From Planctomycetes bacterium UBA1662 (GTDB lineage: Bacteria; Planctomycetota; UBA8108): 37,667 nt of DNA. Below are positions 30,500 to 37,667 of this stretch, piece after piece. The position numbers and the translations under genes are program-made. A model generated the notes under the pieces. The model did not search any database. It worked only from the letters and a program-made list of their open reading frames with translations, and had not been told where the DNA came from. The stretch spans positions 26,647 through 64,313 of the forward strand of contig DCKY01000042.1 of assembly GCA_002320775.1 (NCBI GenBank). The letters are read 5' to 3'. The first letter of the stretch is position 1. Each line of letters starts with the position of its first letter.

Positions 30500-33067
30500 A
30501 TGAAGACCTCTGAAGTACGCGACAAGTTTTTGAATTATTTCAGCGACAGGGACCACGCTGTCCTGCCGTCGAGCCCATCGATTCCGCATGGAGACAAGAC
30601 GCTCCTCTTTACCAACGCGGGCATGGTGCAGTTTAAGGATATCTTCACCGGGCGCGAGGAGCGCTCGCATCCGCGCGCCGCCACGGTGCAGAAGTGCGTA
30701 CGGGCCGGGGGCAAGCACAACGATCTCGACAATGTCGGCTACACCAGCCGCCACCTGACCCTCTTTGAGATGCTGGGCAACTTTTCCTTCGGGGATTATT
30801 TCAAGAAGGAGGCCATCTCCTTTGCCTGGGAACTGATCACCGAGGGCTACGGTCTCGACCCCGCCGGGCTCTGGGCTACCGTCTTTCGGGAGGACGATGA
30901 GGCCTGGGAGTTGTGGAAGGAGATCTCCGGCTTGCCGGATGACCGGATCGTGCGCCTTGGCGAGAAAGACAACTACTGGAGCATGGGGGACGTCGGTCCC
31001 TGCGGGCCCTGTTCCGAGATCCTCCTCGACCGGGGAGACGCCTTTGGAGAGGCCGATGTGGAGAACGGGGAGCGCTTCTTCGAGCTCTGGAATCTTGTCT
31101 TCATGCAGTTCAGCCAGGCGGCGGATGGAGAGAAGACGCCTCTTCCGCGGCCGAGCATCGATACCGGGATGGGACTCGAGCGCATGGCCATGGTCATGCA
31201 GGGTGTGGATACAGTCTACGAGACCGATGTCCTGCGCGGTCTCATCCGAGAGGTCGAGAAGCTGACCGGCGTCGCGTACGACCCCGGCGAGAAGGGAGTC
31301 CCGCATCGGGTCCTCGCCGACCATGTTCGGTCCCTGGCCTTCTGCCTGGCCGATGGGGCGGAGATTTCCAACGAGGGTCGCGGCTACGTTCTCAGGAGAA
31401 TTCTCAGGCGCGCCGCGCGTTACGGACGCAAGCTGCATGCCGAGGGCTCCATCCTGAACCGCCTGGTGAGCGTGGTGGTGGACAGCATGGGAGGCGCCTA
31501 TCCCGAGCTCGTCGACAACCAGGAGTTTATCACCGAGGTGGTCAGGAGCGAGGAGGACCGCTTCGGGAAGACCCTCGACCGTGGAATAGAGCTCTTCGAG
31601 AATGAGATCGGCAGGATGTCGGGGGCCGGCGAGAAAACCGTCAGCGGAGAGAAGATGTACCTGCTCTGGGACAGCTACGGATTTCCGGCTGACCTGACCC
31701 AGAGAATGGCGGAGGAGGCAGGTTTTGGTGTCGACATGGAGCGCTTCGAGGAATGTATGGGAGAGCAGCGTGAGCGCAGCCGCCAGGCCTCGGACTTCTC
31801 CGTGACCACGAGCTTTGATTCTCTGCCCGAGACGGAATTTGTTGGCTACGAGAGCCTGGGCTGCGAAGGCGAACTGCAAGCTGTAGAGGAGGCGGATGGT
31901 TTGCTGCAGGTCGTTCTTTCCCGTTCACCATTTTATGGTGAGAGCGGTGGGCAGGTGGGCGACCAGGGGGTGATCTCCGGCGCCAACTTCCGCCTGGCTG
32001 TGGAGAACACCCAGCGCGATGGCGGTCGTATGATCCATGTCTGCAGGCTGGTTGAAGGAGAGGCGGGAGAGCTCGCCGCCGGGGCTGCCGTCAAGGCGGA
32101 GGTCGATGCTGCCGCGCGCAGGGCGACCGAATGCAATCACTCCGCCACCCATCTTCTTCACGCGGCCTTGCGGGAGACCCTGGGCGAGCACGTCCATCAG
32201 AAGGGATCGCTGGTCGACCCCTCGCGCCTGCGTTTCGACGTCACCCACTTCAGCGGTATCGAGCCGAAGGAACTTCAGCGGGCGCAGGAACTCGTCAACA
32301 GCCAGGTGCGTGCGAACCTGCCGGTTGAGATCAGCGAGATGGATAAAGATGAGGCCATCGAGCAGGGAGCCATGGCCTTCTTTGGCGAAAAGTACGGAGA
32401 CAGGGTGCGGGTAGTTCGAATGGGAGATTTTTCCGTCGAGCTCTGCGGTGGAACGCACGTTTCCCGCACTGGGGACATCGGATTTTTTACCCTGACGAGC
32501 GAGGGATCGGTTTCCTCCGGTGTGCGCCGGGTAGAGGCGCTGACCGCCGGGCAGGCCGAGGGCTGGTTCGATGGCCGGGTTCAGCTCGTCGATGACCTGT
32601 CGAAGCTGCTGAAGGTCTCCTCCGACCGGGTGGAGGAGAGGGTCTCCCGCCTGCTCAAGGAGAACAAGGAACTGAAGACGAAAGGACCTGCTCCCGCTCC
32701 AGCGGCGGCCGGCGACCTGGAGAAGAAAAAGATCGGCGATATTCTTTTCGTTTCCGGGATCTTTGATGGTCTCGACGGAAAGGGCCTGCGGGATTGTTTC
32801 GATCGGGTAAAGAAAGAATCCGACAAGGTTATCGCTGTGCTGATCGCTCCCGGGGAAGGCAAGGTCCAGGTGTTGGTGGCCGTGACACCCTCGCTGACGG
32901 CGGAGGGTTGGAAGGCCGCCGATGTTTTCCAGGCCGGGGCGGAGCACATTGAGGCCAGGGGAGGGGGGCGGCCGGAGATGGTGCAGGCCGGCGGAAAGAA
33001 CCCCGAGGGTGCCAGGGCGGCCCTGGAGGCCATGGAGGGTCGTGTAGGGCAGGGACCAGGTGAGTGA
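30500..33067 (+). CDS. alaS: Alanyl-tRNA synthetase
   Basis: A complete 855-residue class II synthetase from ATG 30500. Visible landmarks are the N-terminal motif region (SSPSIPHGDKTLLFTNAGMVQFKDIFTG, VQKCVRAGGKHNDLDNVG), the PRPSIDTGMGLERM motif 3, and LRRILRRAARYG. The editing domain has HSATHLLHAAL and the zinc-binding CGGTH. The C-terminal DHHA1 domain has EARGGGRPEMVQAGG. It charges tRNA-Ala and clears mischarged Ser and Gly. The linker before the C-terminal domain is Pro/Ala-rich (KTKGPAPAPAAAGD). Length is normal for the family, about 850-880. Confidence 0.98.
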   Translation: MKTSEVRDKFLNYFSDRDHAVLPSSPSIPHGDKTLLFTNAGMVQFKDIFTGREERSHPRAATVQKCVRAGGKHNDLDNVGYTSRHLTLFEMLGNFSFGDYFKKEAISFAWELITEGYGLDPAGLWATVFREDDEAWELWKEISGLPDDRIVRLGEKDNYWSMGDVGPCGPCSEILLDRGDAFGEADVENGERFFELWNLVFMQFSQAADGEKTPLPRPSIDTGMGLERMAMVMQGVDTVYETDVLRGLIREVEKLTGVAYDPGEKGVPHRVLADHVRSLAFCLADGAEISNEGRGYVLRRILRRAARYGRKLHAEGSILNRLVSVVVDSMGGAYPELVDNQEFITEVVRSEEDRFGKTLDRGIELFENEIGRMSGAGEKTVSGEKMYLLWDSYGFPADLTQRMAEEAGFGVDMERFEECMGEQRERSRQASDFSVTTSFDSLPETEFVGYESLGCEGELQAVEEADGLLQVVLSRSPFYGESGGQVGDQGVISGANFRLAVENTQRDGGRMIHVCRLVEGEAGELAAGAAVKAEVDAAARRATECNHSATHLLHAALRETLGEHVHQKGSLVDPSRLRFDVTHFSGIEPKELQRAQELVNSQVRANLPVEISEMDKDEAIEQGAMAFFGEKYGDRVRVVRMGDFSVELCGGTHVSRTGDIGFFTLTSEGSVSSGVRRVEALTAGQAEGWFDGRVQLVDDLSKLLKVSSDRVEERVSRLLKENKELKTKGPAPAPAAAGDLEKKKIGDILFVSGIFDGLDGKGLRDCFDRVKKESDKVIAVLIAPGEGKVQVLVAVTPSLTAEGWKAADVFQAGAEHIEARGGGRPEMVQAGGKNPEGARAALEAMEGRVGQGPGE

Positions 33068-33098
33068 GACGGATTTCTTTTCGGTCCTTGGGCATCGC

Positions 33099-33127
33099 TT
33101 GACATCGTCTCCCGTGAAAACTAAAAT
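33099..33127 (+). promoter_or_regulatory. Strong promoter of the rpmF-plsX-fab operon
   Basis: A perfect TTGACA (33099-33104) is followed after exactly 17 bases by TAAAAT (33122-33127). Transcription would start near 33134, leaving a leader of about 80 bases before rpmF. It lies in the 148-base gap after alaS and separates that gene from the lipid operon. Confidence 0.78.
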
Positions 33128-33157
33128 GGCCCGATTATATTTTGAGCGGAAGATGCG

Positions 33158-33202
33158 ATGGCACCTAAACGCTTCATTTTCAAACAGTTAAAGACCTATT
33201 GA
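33158..33202 (+). CDS. Possible 14-residue leader peptide before rpmF
   Basis: ATG 33158 has GGAAG five bases upstream and opens a 14-codon frame (MAPKRFIFKQLKTY) ending at TGA 33200, only 13 bases before rpmF. It lies wholly in the predicted leader of the operon transcript. It may be a leader ORF or chance; a competing ATG at 33153 opens a 12-codon frame. Confidence 0.22.
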   Translation: MAPKRFIFKQLKTY

Positions 33203-33215
33203 ATCCGGTGGAATT

Positions 33216-33404
33216 ATGGCAGTCCCAAAGAGACGCACATCCAAGTCTAAAAAAGGCATGAGGCGGTCGCATCACAGGCTCACCGTGCCTTCCCTGGTGA
33301 AATGCAGCAATTGCAGCACCATGAAACCCAGGCATCGGATCTGCCCGGAATGTGGTTACTACCGGGGTAAAGAAGTTATCGCGGCTGAGGACTTTCTCGC
33401 TTGA
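33216..33404 (+). CDS. rpmF: Ribosomal protein L32, zinc-binding form
   Basis: A 62-residue basic protein from ATG 33216. It begins MAVPKRRTSKSKKGMRRSHH, the L32 signature. It carries two CxxC pairs (Cys30/Cys33 and Cys43/Cys46: CSNC, CPEC), so it is the zinc-containing C+ form. L32 is part of the large ribosomal subunit. The usual upstream partner, the YceD/DUF177 protein, is absent here. Its TGA overlaps the TTG start of plsX, joining ribosome production to lipid synthesis in one operon, a widespread arrangement. Confidence 0.97.
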   Translation: MAVPKRRTSKSKKGMRRSHHRLTVPSLVKCSNCSTMKPRHRICPECGYYRGKEVIAAEDFLA

Positions 33405-34492
33405 GACTTCCGATTGCGGTTGATGCCATGGGCGGAGATCGCGCTCCCGCCGCGGTGGTTCGTGGGGCCTTGAAGGCAGTTGAAGAGATGGAGGGACTCC
33501 GGATCGAACTTGTCGGTTCCGAGCCCGAGATCCTGCGTGAACTGGAGGCCGCGGCCTGGGAGGGGGATTCCATCACGGTGGTCCCCGCTTCCGAGACGGT
33601 TGGCATGGGTGAGAGCCCGGTGGAGGCGGTAAGGACCAAGAAAGATTCCTCCGTTTCCGTTGGCCTGAAAAGGGTCCGCGATGGGCAAGCCTGCGCCCTG
33701 GTCAGCGCGGGAAATACCGGCGCCAGCGTGGCGGCCGCCTCGCTCTTGCTGCGAACTCTGCCCGAGGTCAGGAAGGCCGGCATCGCCGTGGTGTTGAATG
33801 TCGGCGTCAAGCCTCTCATTCTCATGGATGTCGGGGCGAATGTTGAGGCCCGGCCCAAGCACCTGGTGCAGTACGGAGTTATGGCGAGTCTCTACGCCTC
33901 GAGGATTCATTCGGTGCAAGATCCCTCAGTCGGCCTTCTGAATATCGGCGAAGAGAACGCCAAGGGGAATCGTCTGACCAAACAGACACACGACCTCTTC
34001 CGTGCCAGCGATGTGAGCTTTCACGGTAACGTGGAGCCGGGGGAATTGTTCGGGGGGGTCTGTGATGTGGCTGTCTGTGATGGTTTTACCGGAAATATCG
34101 TTCTCAAGCTCGCCGAGGGGCTGGCGGAGCGTCTCTTCCTGATGTTTAAGGACGGCGCCAGCCAGGTTGTTTCAGAGCTTGTCGATGCCGGGGATGTCGG
34201 CGGCGGGAAGCCCGATACAGCCGTTTCGGATCTTGTTCAGGCGGCCTTTGCCAGGCTTGGAGACACGATAGATTACGCTGAGTCCGGCGGCGCGCCCCTG
34301 CTTGGCGTCAACGGTACGGTTATTATTTCTCACGGCCGCAGCGGCCCCAAGGCCATCAGCAACGCCATCCGGATGGCGAATAAAATGGCGGAGGTCGACA
34401 TCAATAGCGAGATCGTGCAGAATCTACGCACGCTTTCGAGCGAGCCCGAGCCGAGCGAAGAAGCCGGCGCTGCGGACTGCTCAGCGGATTGA
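33401..34492 (+). CDS. plsX: Phosphate acyltransferase PlsX
   Basis: A 363-residue protein from TTG 33401, which overlaps the rpmF stop (TTGA) and has GAGGA about eight bases upstream. It begins LPIAVDAMGGDRAP, the PlsX signature. It continues with ALVSAGNTGASVAAA, ILMDVGANVEARP, GLLNIGEENAKGN and VCDGFTGNIVLKL, all typical. PlsX converts acyl-ACP to acyl-phosphate for the first step of phospholipid synthesis, so it links the fab genes downstream to membrane lipid output. The Glu/Ala-rich last 15 residues are a variable tail. Confidence 0.96.
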   Translation: MRLPIAVDAMGGDRAPAAVVRGALKAVEEMEGLRIELVGSEPEILRELEAAAWEGDSITVVPASETVGMGESPVEAVRTKKDSSVSVGLKRVRDGQACALVSAGNTGASVAAASLLLRTLPEVRKAGIAVVLNVGVKPLILMDVGANVEARPKHLVQYGVMASLYASRIHSVQDPSVGLLNIGEENAKGNRLTKQTHDLFRASDVSFHGNVEPGELFGGVCDVAVCDGFTGNIVLKLAEGLAERLFLMFKDGASQVVSELVDAGDVGGGKPDTAVSDLVQAAFARLGDTIDYAESGGAPLLGVNGTVIISHGRSGPKAISNAIRMANKMAEVDINSEIVQNLRTLSSEPEPSEEAGAADCSAD

Positions 34493-34518
34493 AGTGGAGC
34501 TTATTAAAGGTAGATAAG

Positions 34519-35505
34519 ATGTACGAGTGTCGCATAGCCGGTACGGGTAGGTATGTTCCGGAGAAGGTCCTGACCAATACGGACCTGGAGAAGATCGTCG
34601 AGACCAGTGATGAATGGATCATCAAGCGTACTGGTATTCGCGAGCGCCGAATCGCCGCGGAGGATCAGTCAACCAGCGATCTCGCCCTGGAGGCCGCGCG
34701 GATGGCTCTCGACCGGGCCGGGATTGCGGCTGAAGATCTCGACGCCATCATCCTCGCTACCCTGACGCCCGATACTTATTGTCCCGCCGGCGCCTGCTAT
34801 GTGCAGAACCTGCTTGGCGCGACCAATGCCTGTGCCTTTGACCTCAGCGCGGCCTGTACGGGTTTCGTCTATGGAATCACCGTGGGCGCAAGCCTGGTTC
34901 GAACAGGGGTACATAAAAACGTACTCGTTCTCGGGGCCGAGACGCTGTCGAGGTTTATTGATTACACAGACCGCAACACCTGCATCCTCTTTGGAGATGG
35001 GGCGGGAGCCGCTGTTCTTTCGAGAGCGGAGGAGGGAGGTGATTCGAGGCTGCTCGATCATTACCTGCGCTCAGATGGAGGCGGCACAGATCTCATCATC
35101 ATGCCGGGGGGCGGTGCCAGACGGCCCTCCTCTCATGACACGGTGGATGGGAAGCTGCATTTTCTCTCGATGCAGGGCAACGATGTCTTCAAGTTCGCCA
35201 CCAAGAGCATGCAGACCCTCATCGAGACAGCCATCGAACGCAACGGGCTGTCGGCCGACGATCTTGACCTCGTTGTTCCGCACCAGGTGAACTCACGTAT
35301 CATCGACACCGTTCTTCGTAAGGTTGATATTCCCGAGGAAAAGATCTACCTCAATCTTCAGCGATACGGCAACACCTCCGCGGCCTCCGTTCCCATGGCT
35401 CTGCATGAGGCTGTAGAGGAGGGGCGGATCCAGGAAGGAAGCCTGGTCCTCCTGGTGGCTTTCGGGGCAGGCCTGACCTGGGGTTACAACCTGGTTCGCT
35501 GGTAG
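34519..35505 (+). CDS. fabH: 3-oxoacyl-ACP synthase III (KAS III)
   Basis: A 328-residue protein from ATG 34519, with AAAGG eight bases upstream; the frame is open to 34489 but that part overlaps plsX. The thiolase-fold catalytic triad is visible: Cys113 in DLSAACTGFVYGI, His255 in VPHQVNSRI and Asn285 in YGNTSAASVP. TSDEWIIKRTGIRERR near the N-terminus is diagnostic of FabH. The enzyme starts fatty acid synthesis by condensing acetyl- or branched acyl-CoA with malonyl-ACP. It is complete and normal in length. Confidence 0.97.
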   Translation: MYECRIAGTGRYVPEKVLTNTDLEKIVETSDEWIIKRTGIRERRIAAEDQSTSDLALEAARMALDRAGIAAEDLDAIILATLTPDTYCPAGACYVQNLLGATNACAFDLSAACTGFVYGITVGASLVRTGVHKNVLVLGAETLSRFIDYTDRNTCILFGDGAGAAVLSRAEEGGDSRLLDHYLRSDGGGTDLIIMPGGGARRPSSHDTVDGKLHFLSMQGNDVFKFATKSMQTLIETAIERNGLSADDLDLVVPHQVNSRIIDTVLRKVDIPEEKIYLNLQRYGNTSAASVPMALHEAVEEGRIQEGSLVLLVAFGAGLTWGYNLVRW

Positions 35506-35568
35506 GCGGGTATCGTTTCCAGCGGCAGGTCGACGGCAGTGGCAATCCAATAGACACAGGAACCGGAT

Positions 35569-36549
35569 ATGAACGTTGAGCGTGAGAATAGCAATTTCGC
35601 CTGTCTCTTCCCTGGCCAGGGTGCGCAGGCTGTCGGCATGGCCGCTGATCTTTGCGAAGCTTCCGGCCGTGCGCGGGAGGTCTTTCGCCGCGGAGGCGAG
35701 ATCCTGGGTTTCGATGTCCTGGCGATCTGTTCCGATGGCCCGGTCGAAGAGCTCAACACCACCCGGGTGAGCCAGCCGGCTATTTTTCTCCATTCGATGG
35801 CGGTTCTCGAGGCTCTCGCCGAGCGCCGCGGTCTGGAGGGTAGCTTCGGGCAGGGCCTGGCCGCTTCGGCGGCCTCGGGCCTGAGCCTCGGAGAGTACTC
35901 GGCCCTGGTTTTTGTGGGCGCGCTTCAATTTGAAGATGCCCTGAAGATCGTGGGCAAGAGGGGAGAGTTTATGCAGGAGGCCTGTGACGAGAGCAGCGGG
36001 ACGATGGCCGCTGTGGTCGGCATGGACGCGGCCGAGCTTGAGGCGGTGGTTTCATCCGGGCGTGAAGATGGCCTCGTGGTGGGTGTGGCAAACTATAATT
36101 CTCCAGCCGAGATGGTGATCTCGGGGACATGCGAGGGTGTCGAGGAGTGCTCGCGGAGACTGGAGGCGGCCGGGGCCAGGAAGGTGGTCGCGTTGCGGGT
36201 GGCCGGCGCCTATCACTCGGCCCTCATGGAGTCGGCTACCAGGAAGCTGCAGCCCTGGCTGGCAGAGCTGGCTATCTCGCCGCCGCGGCTGCCCTTTTTC
36301 GCGAATTATTCCGGTACCCGAGTGGATGATCCGGAAGAGATCCGGGAGGGTTTGCTTCGCCAGATCGAGAATTCGGTCAGGTGGGAGCAGTGCGTGCGCG
36401 GTGTCCTGGGCCTGGACTGCTCCACGGCGCTGGAGTTGGGGCCGGGAAAGGTTTTGCGAGGCCATGTACGGAAGATTGATCGAGAGGCCGTTGTGGAGTC
36501 TATTGGCACCCTGGAGTCTCTGGACAACCTGGCGGGTGTTCCTGTATAG
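35569..36549 (+). CDS. fabD: Malonyl-CoA:ACP transacylase
   Basis: A 326-residue protein from ATG 35569, with AGGAA six bases upstream. It shows the FabD order: CLFPGQGAQAVGM, the nucleophile elbow GLSLGEYSAL with Ser106, ANYNSPAEMVISG, and AYHSALM with the catalytic His216. The chain ends with an ELGPGKVLRGHVRKI segment. It moves malonyl groups from CoA to acyl carrier protein, feeding FabH and the elongation enzymes. It lies 63 bases after fabH in the same operon. Confidence 0.97.
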   Translation: MNVERENSNFACLFPGQGAQAVGMAADLCEASGRAREVFRRGGEILGFDVLAICSDGPVEELNTTRVSQPAIFLHSMAVLEALAERRGLEGSFGQGLAASAASGLSLGEYSALVFVGALQFEDALKIVGKRGEFMQEACDESSGTMAAVVGMDAAELEAVVSSGREDGLVVGVANYNSPAEMVISGTCEGVEECSRRLEAAGARKVVALRVAGAYHSALMESATRKLQPWLAELAISPPRLPFFANYSGTRVDDPEEIREGLLRQIENSVRWEQCVRGVLGLDCSTALELGPGKVLRGHVRKIDREAVVESIGTLESLDNLAGVPV

Positions 36550-36595
36550 GATAGGGCCAGTTCAGAGTTGTTGATTTTTCCGGAAAAATGAATCG

Positions 36596-37363
36596 ATGAG
36601 CGAATCTTTACAACATCTCAAGGGGCAGGTGGCCATCGTGACTGGAGCGTCACGGGGCATCGGCCGTGCGATTGCCGCGGAGCTTGCTTCCGAGGGAGCG
36701 AACCTGGTCCTCACCGCCCGGGGCGTCGAAGGTGTCGAGGCCGCGGCTGCGGCACTGGCTGAAGACCATCCGGACGGGCGGTTTTTGCCCGTGGGCTGTG
36801 ACGTTTCAAATTGGGACAGCGTCAGCGAGCTGATTGACCGGACTGTCGAGGAGTTCGAAAAAATCGACTTCCTGGTCAACAACGCCGGTATCACCCGGGA
36901 TAACCTGGTGATGAGAATGAAGAAGGAAGAGTGGGAGGATGTTCTCGCCGCCAATCTCACAGGGGTTTTCAACACCTGCCGGCTGGCCGCGCGCCAGATG
37001 TTGAGGCAACGTTCCGGACGGATCGTTAATATCACCAGTGTCGTTGGACTGCTTGGCAATGCGGGGCAGGTTAATTATGCCGCCAGCAAGGGCGGGATCA
37101 TCAGCCTGACCTATTCACTTGCGCGCGAGATGGCCTCGCGCGGCGTTCTGGTGAATGCCGTGGCTCCCGGTTTTATCGAGACGGATATGACTGCGGCCAT
37201 GCCCGAGGCGGCGCGTGAGGCCATGGCCGAGGGGATTCCCCTGGCCAGAATTGGAAAACCCGAAGAAATTTCGTCGCTGGTAGCCTTCCTGTGTGGCCCC
37301 GGTGCGAGTTATATTACTGGAGAAGTTATTCGCGTGGATGGCGGGCTTGCCATCGGTTGCTGA
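36596..37363 (+). CDS. fabG: 3-oxoacyl-ACP reductase
   Basis: A 255-residue short-chain dehydrogenase from ATG 36596. The NADPH-binding motif TGASRGIGRA, the NNAG motif (about residues 94-97), and the catalytic Ser148, Tyr161 and Lys165 (NITS, YAASK) are all present. PGFIETDM and the terminal ITGEVIRVDGG are typical of FabG. It reduces 3-oxoacyl-ACP in fatty acid elongation. Context between fabD and acpP leaves little doubt about the role. Confidence 0.97.
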   Translation: MSESLQHLKGQVAIVTGASRGIGRAIAAELASEGANLVLTARGVEGVEAAAAALAEDHPDGRFLPVGCDVSNWDSVSELIDRTVEEFEKIDFLVNNAGITRDNLVMRMKKEEWEDVLAANLTGVFNTCRLAARQMLRQRSGRIVNITSVVGLLGNAGQVNYAASKGGIISLTYSLAREMASRGVLVNAVAPGFIETDMTAAMPEAAREAMAEGIPLARIGKPEEISSLVAFLCGPGASYITGEVIRVDGGLAIGC

Positions 37364-37419
37364 GGACTGGGTCCGAGGCGACGGCATTATCCTGCCGGTT
37401 TTTTTTGGAGAGAGATACA

Positions 37420-37667
37420 GTGTCTGATATCAATGCAAAGGTAGTAGAGATTGTTGTTGAGAGGCTCAATGTCGGCGCCGACACGGTGACTGCGGAGAGC
37501 AGCTTCATCAACGACCTCGGGGCTGATTCCCTGGACATCGTGGAGTTGGTGATGGAATTCGAAGAAGCCTTCGATATGACCATCCCCGATGAAGATTCGG
37601 AGAACATCCGAACGGTCGGTGAAGCTGTAAGCTATATCGAGTCGAAGGCCGATGGTGGCGGCGGAGA
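37420..37667 (+). CDS. acpP: Acyl carrier protein, 3' end cut by window
   Basis: The GTG start at 37420 follows GGAGAGAG. The 82 codons present encode a small acidic helix-rich protein with the DLGADSLDIVELVM motif; Ser37 is the phosphopantetheine attachment site. ESSFINDLG and the FEEAFDMTIPDED stretch are typical of bacterial ACP. It carries the growing fatty acid for the enzymes encoded just upstream. The frame is still open at the window end in a Gly-rich tail, slightly longer than the usual 77-80 residues. Confidence 0.96.
   Translation, partial: MSDINAKVVEIVVERLNVGADTVTAESSFINDLGADSLDIVELVMEFEEAFDMTIPDEDSENIRTVGEAVSYIESKADGGGG

Noticed and set aside
1..37667. CRISPR arrays, insertion sequences, prophage or tRNA-linked islands
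   Set aside because: No regularly spaced repeats, transposase, integrase or attachment-site-like repeats were seen; the window looks like core chromosome.

Overview
This is a roughly 60% G+C bacterial chromosomal window, almost entirely coding. The organism is Gram-negative-like: it has flagellar rod and export parts, a type IV pilus or type II secretion motor, an inner-membrane-anchored periplasmic folding factor and a complete FASII cluster. Several traits would fit Planctomycetota or a neighbouring deep lineage: a zinc-ribbon membrane protein, a large exported HEAT-repeat protein, a threonylcarbamoyl-AMP synthase fused to a low-molecular-weight phosphatase, and thrombospondin type-3 repeats on a chaperone. 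That assignment is inference; no rRNA or other decisive marker lies in the window.

Region 1 (1-10.4 kb) is a flagellar operon: the C-terminus of FliF, a protein with only the N-terminal domain of FliG, then fliO, fliP, fliQ, fliR, flhB, flhA, flhF, flhG and the flagellar sigma factor fliA, many joined by 4-base stop/start overlaps. Two members are abnormal. The FliG-like protein lacks the middle and torque-generating C-terminal domains. FlhB stops just before the NPTH autocleavage region, although flhA follows with an intact ATGA overlap. A near-consensus sigma-28 promoter lies directly upstream of fliA, suggesting autoregulation. Downstream is a decayed partial second copy of fliA.

Region 2 (10.4-16.3 kb) holds larC (nickel insertion into the lactate racemase-type cofactor) on the minus strand. 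A nearly 600-base intergenic region follows, with the best sigma-70-like promoter of the window and a candidate structured RNA. Then come an exported HEAT-repeat protein, a zinc-ribbon membrane protein and signal peptidase I.

Region 3 (16.5-25.3 kb) encodes two tandem PilB/GspE-type ATPases and a PilC/GspF platform protein. Next is a frameshifted remnant of a second pilC that runs into RNase R, whose S1 domain carries an RG-rich insertion, and then an exported HExxH metallopeptidase-like protein.

Region 4 (25.5-33.1 kb) holds a PpiD/SurA-like anchored folding protein ending in calcium-binding type-3 repeats, the convergent TsaC-phosphatase fusion, a PfkB-family sugar kinase and alanyl-tRNA synthetase.

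Region 5 (33.1 kb to the end) is a compact rpmF-plsX-fabH-fabD-fabG-acpP operon for phospholipid and fatty acid synthesis, behind a strong TTGACA-N17-TAAAAT promoter; acpP runs off the window end.

The observations most worth follow-up are the stripped-down FliG and FlhB, the sigma-28 site before fliA, the structured RNA candidate near 12 kb, and the two independent decayed partial duplicates (fliA, pilC), each just downstream of its parent gene.
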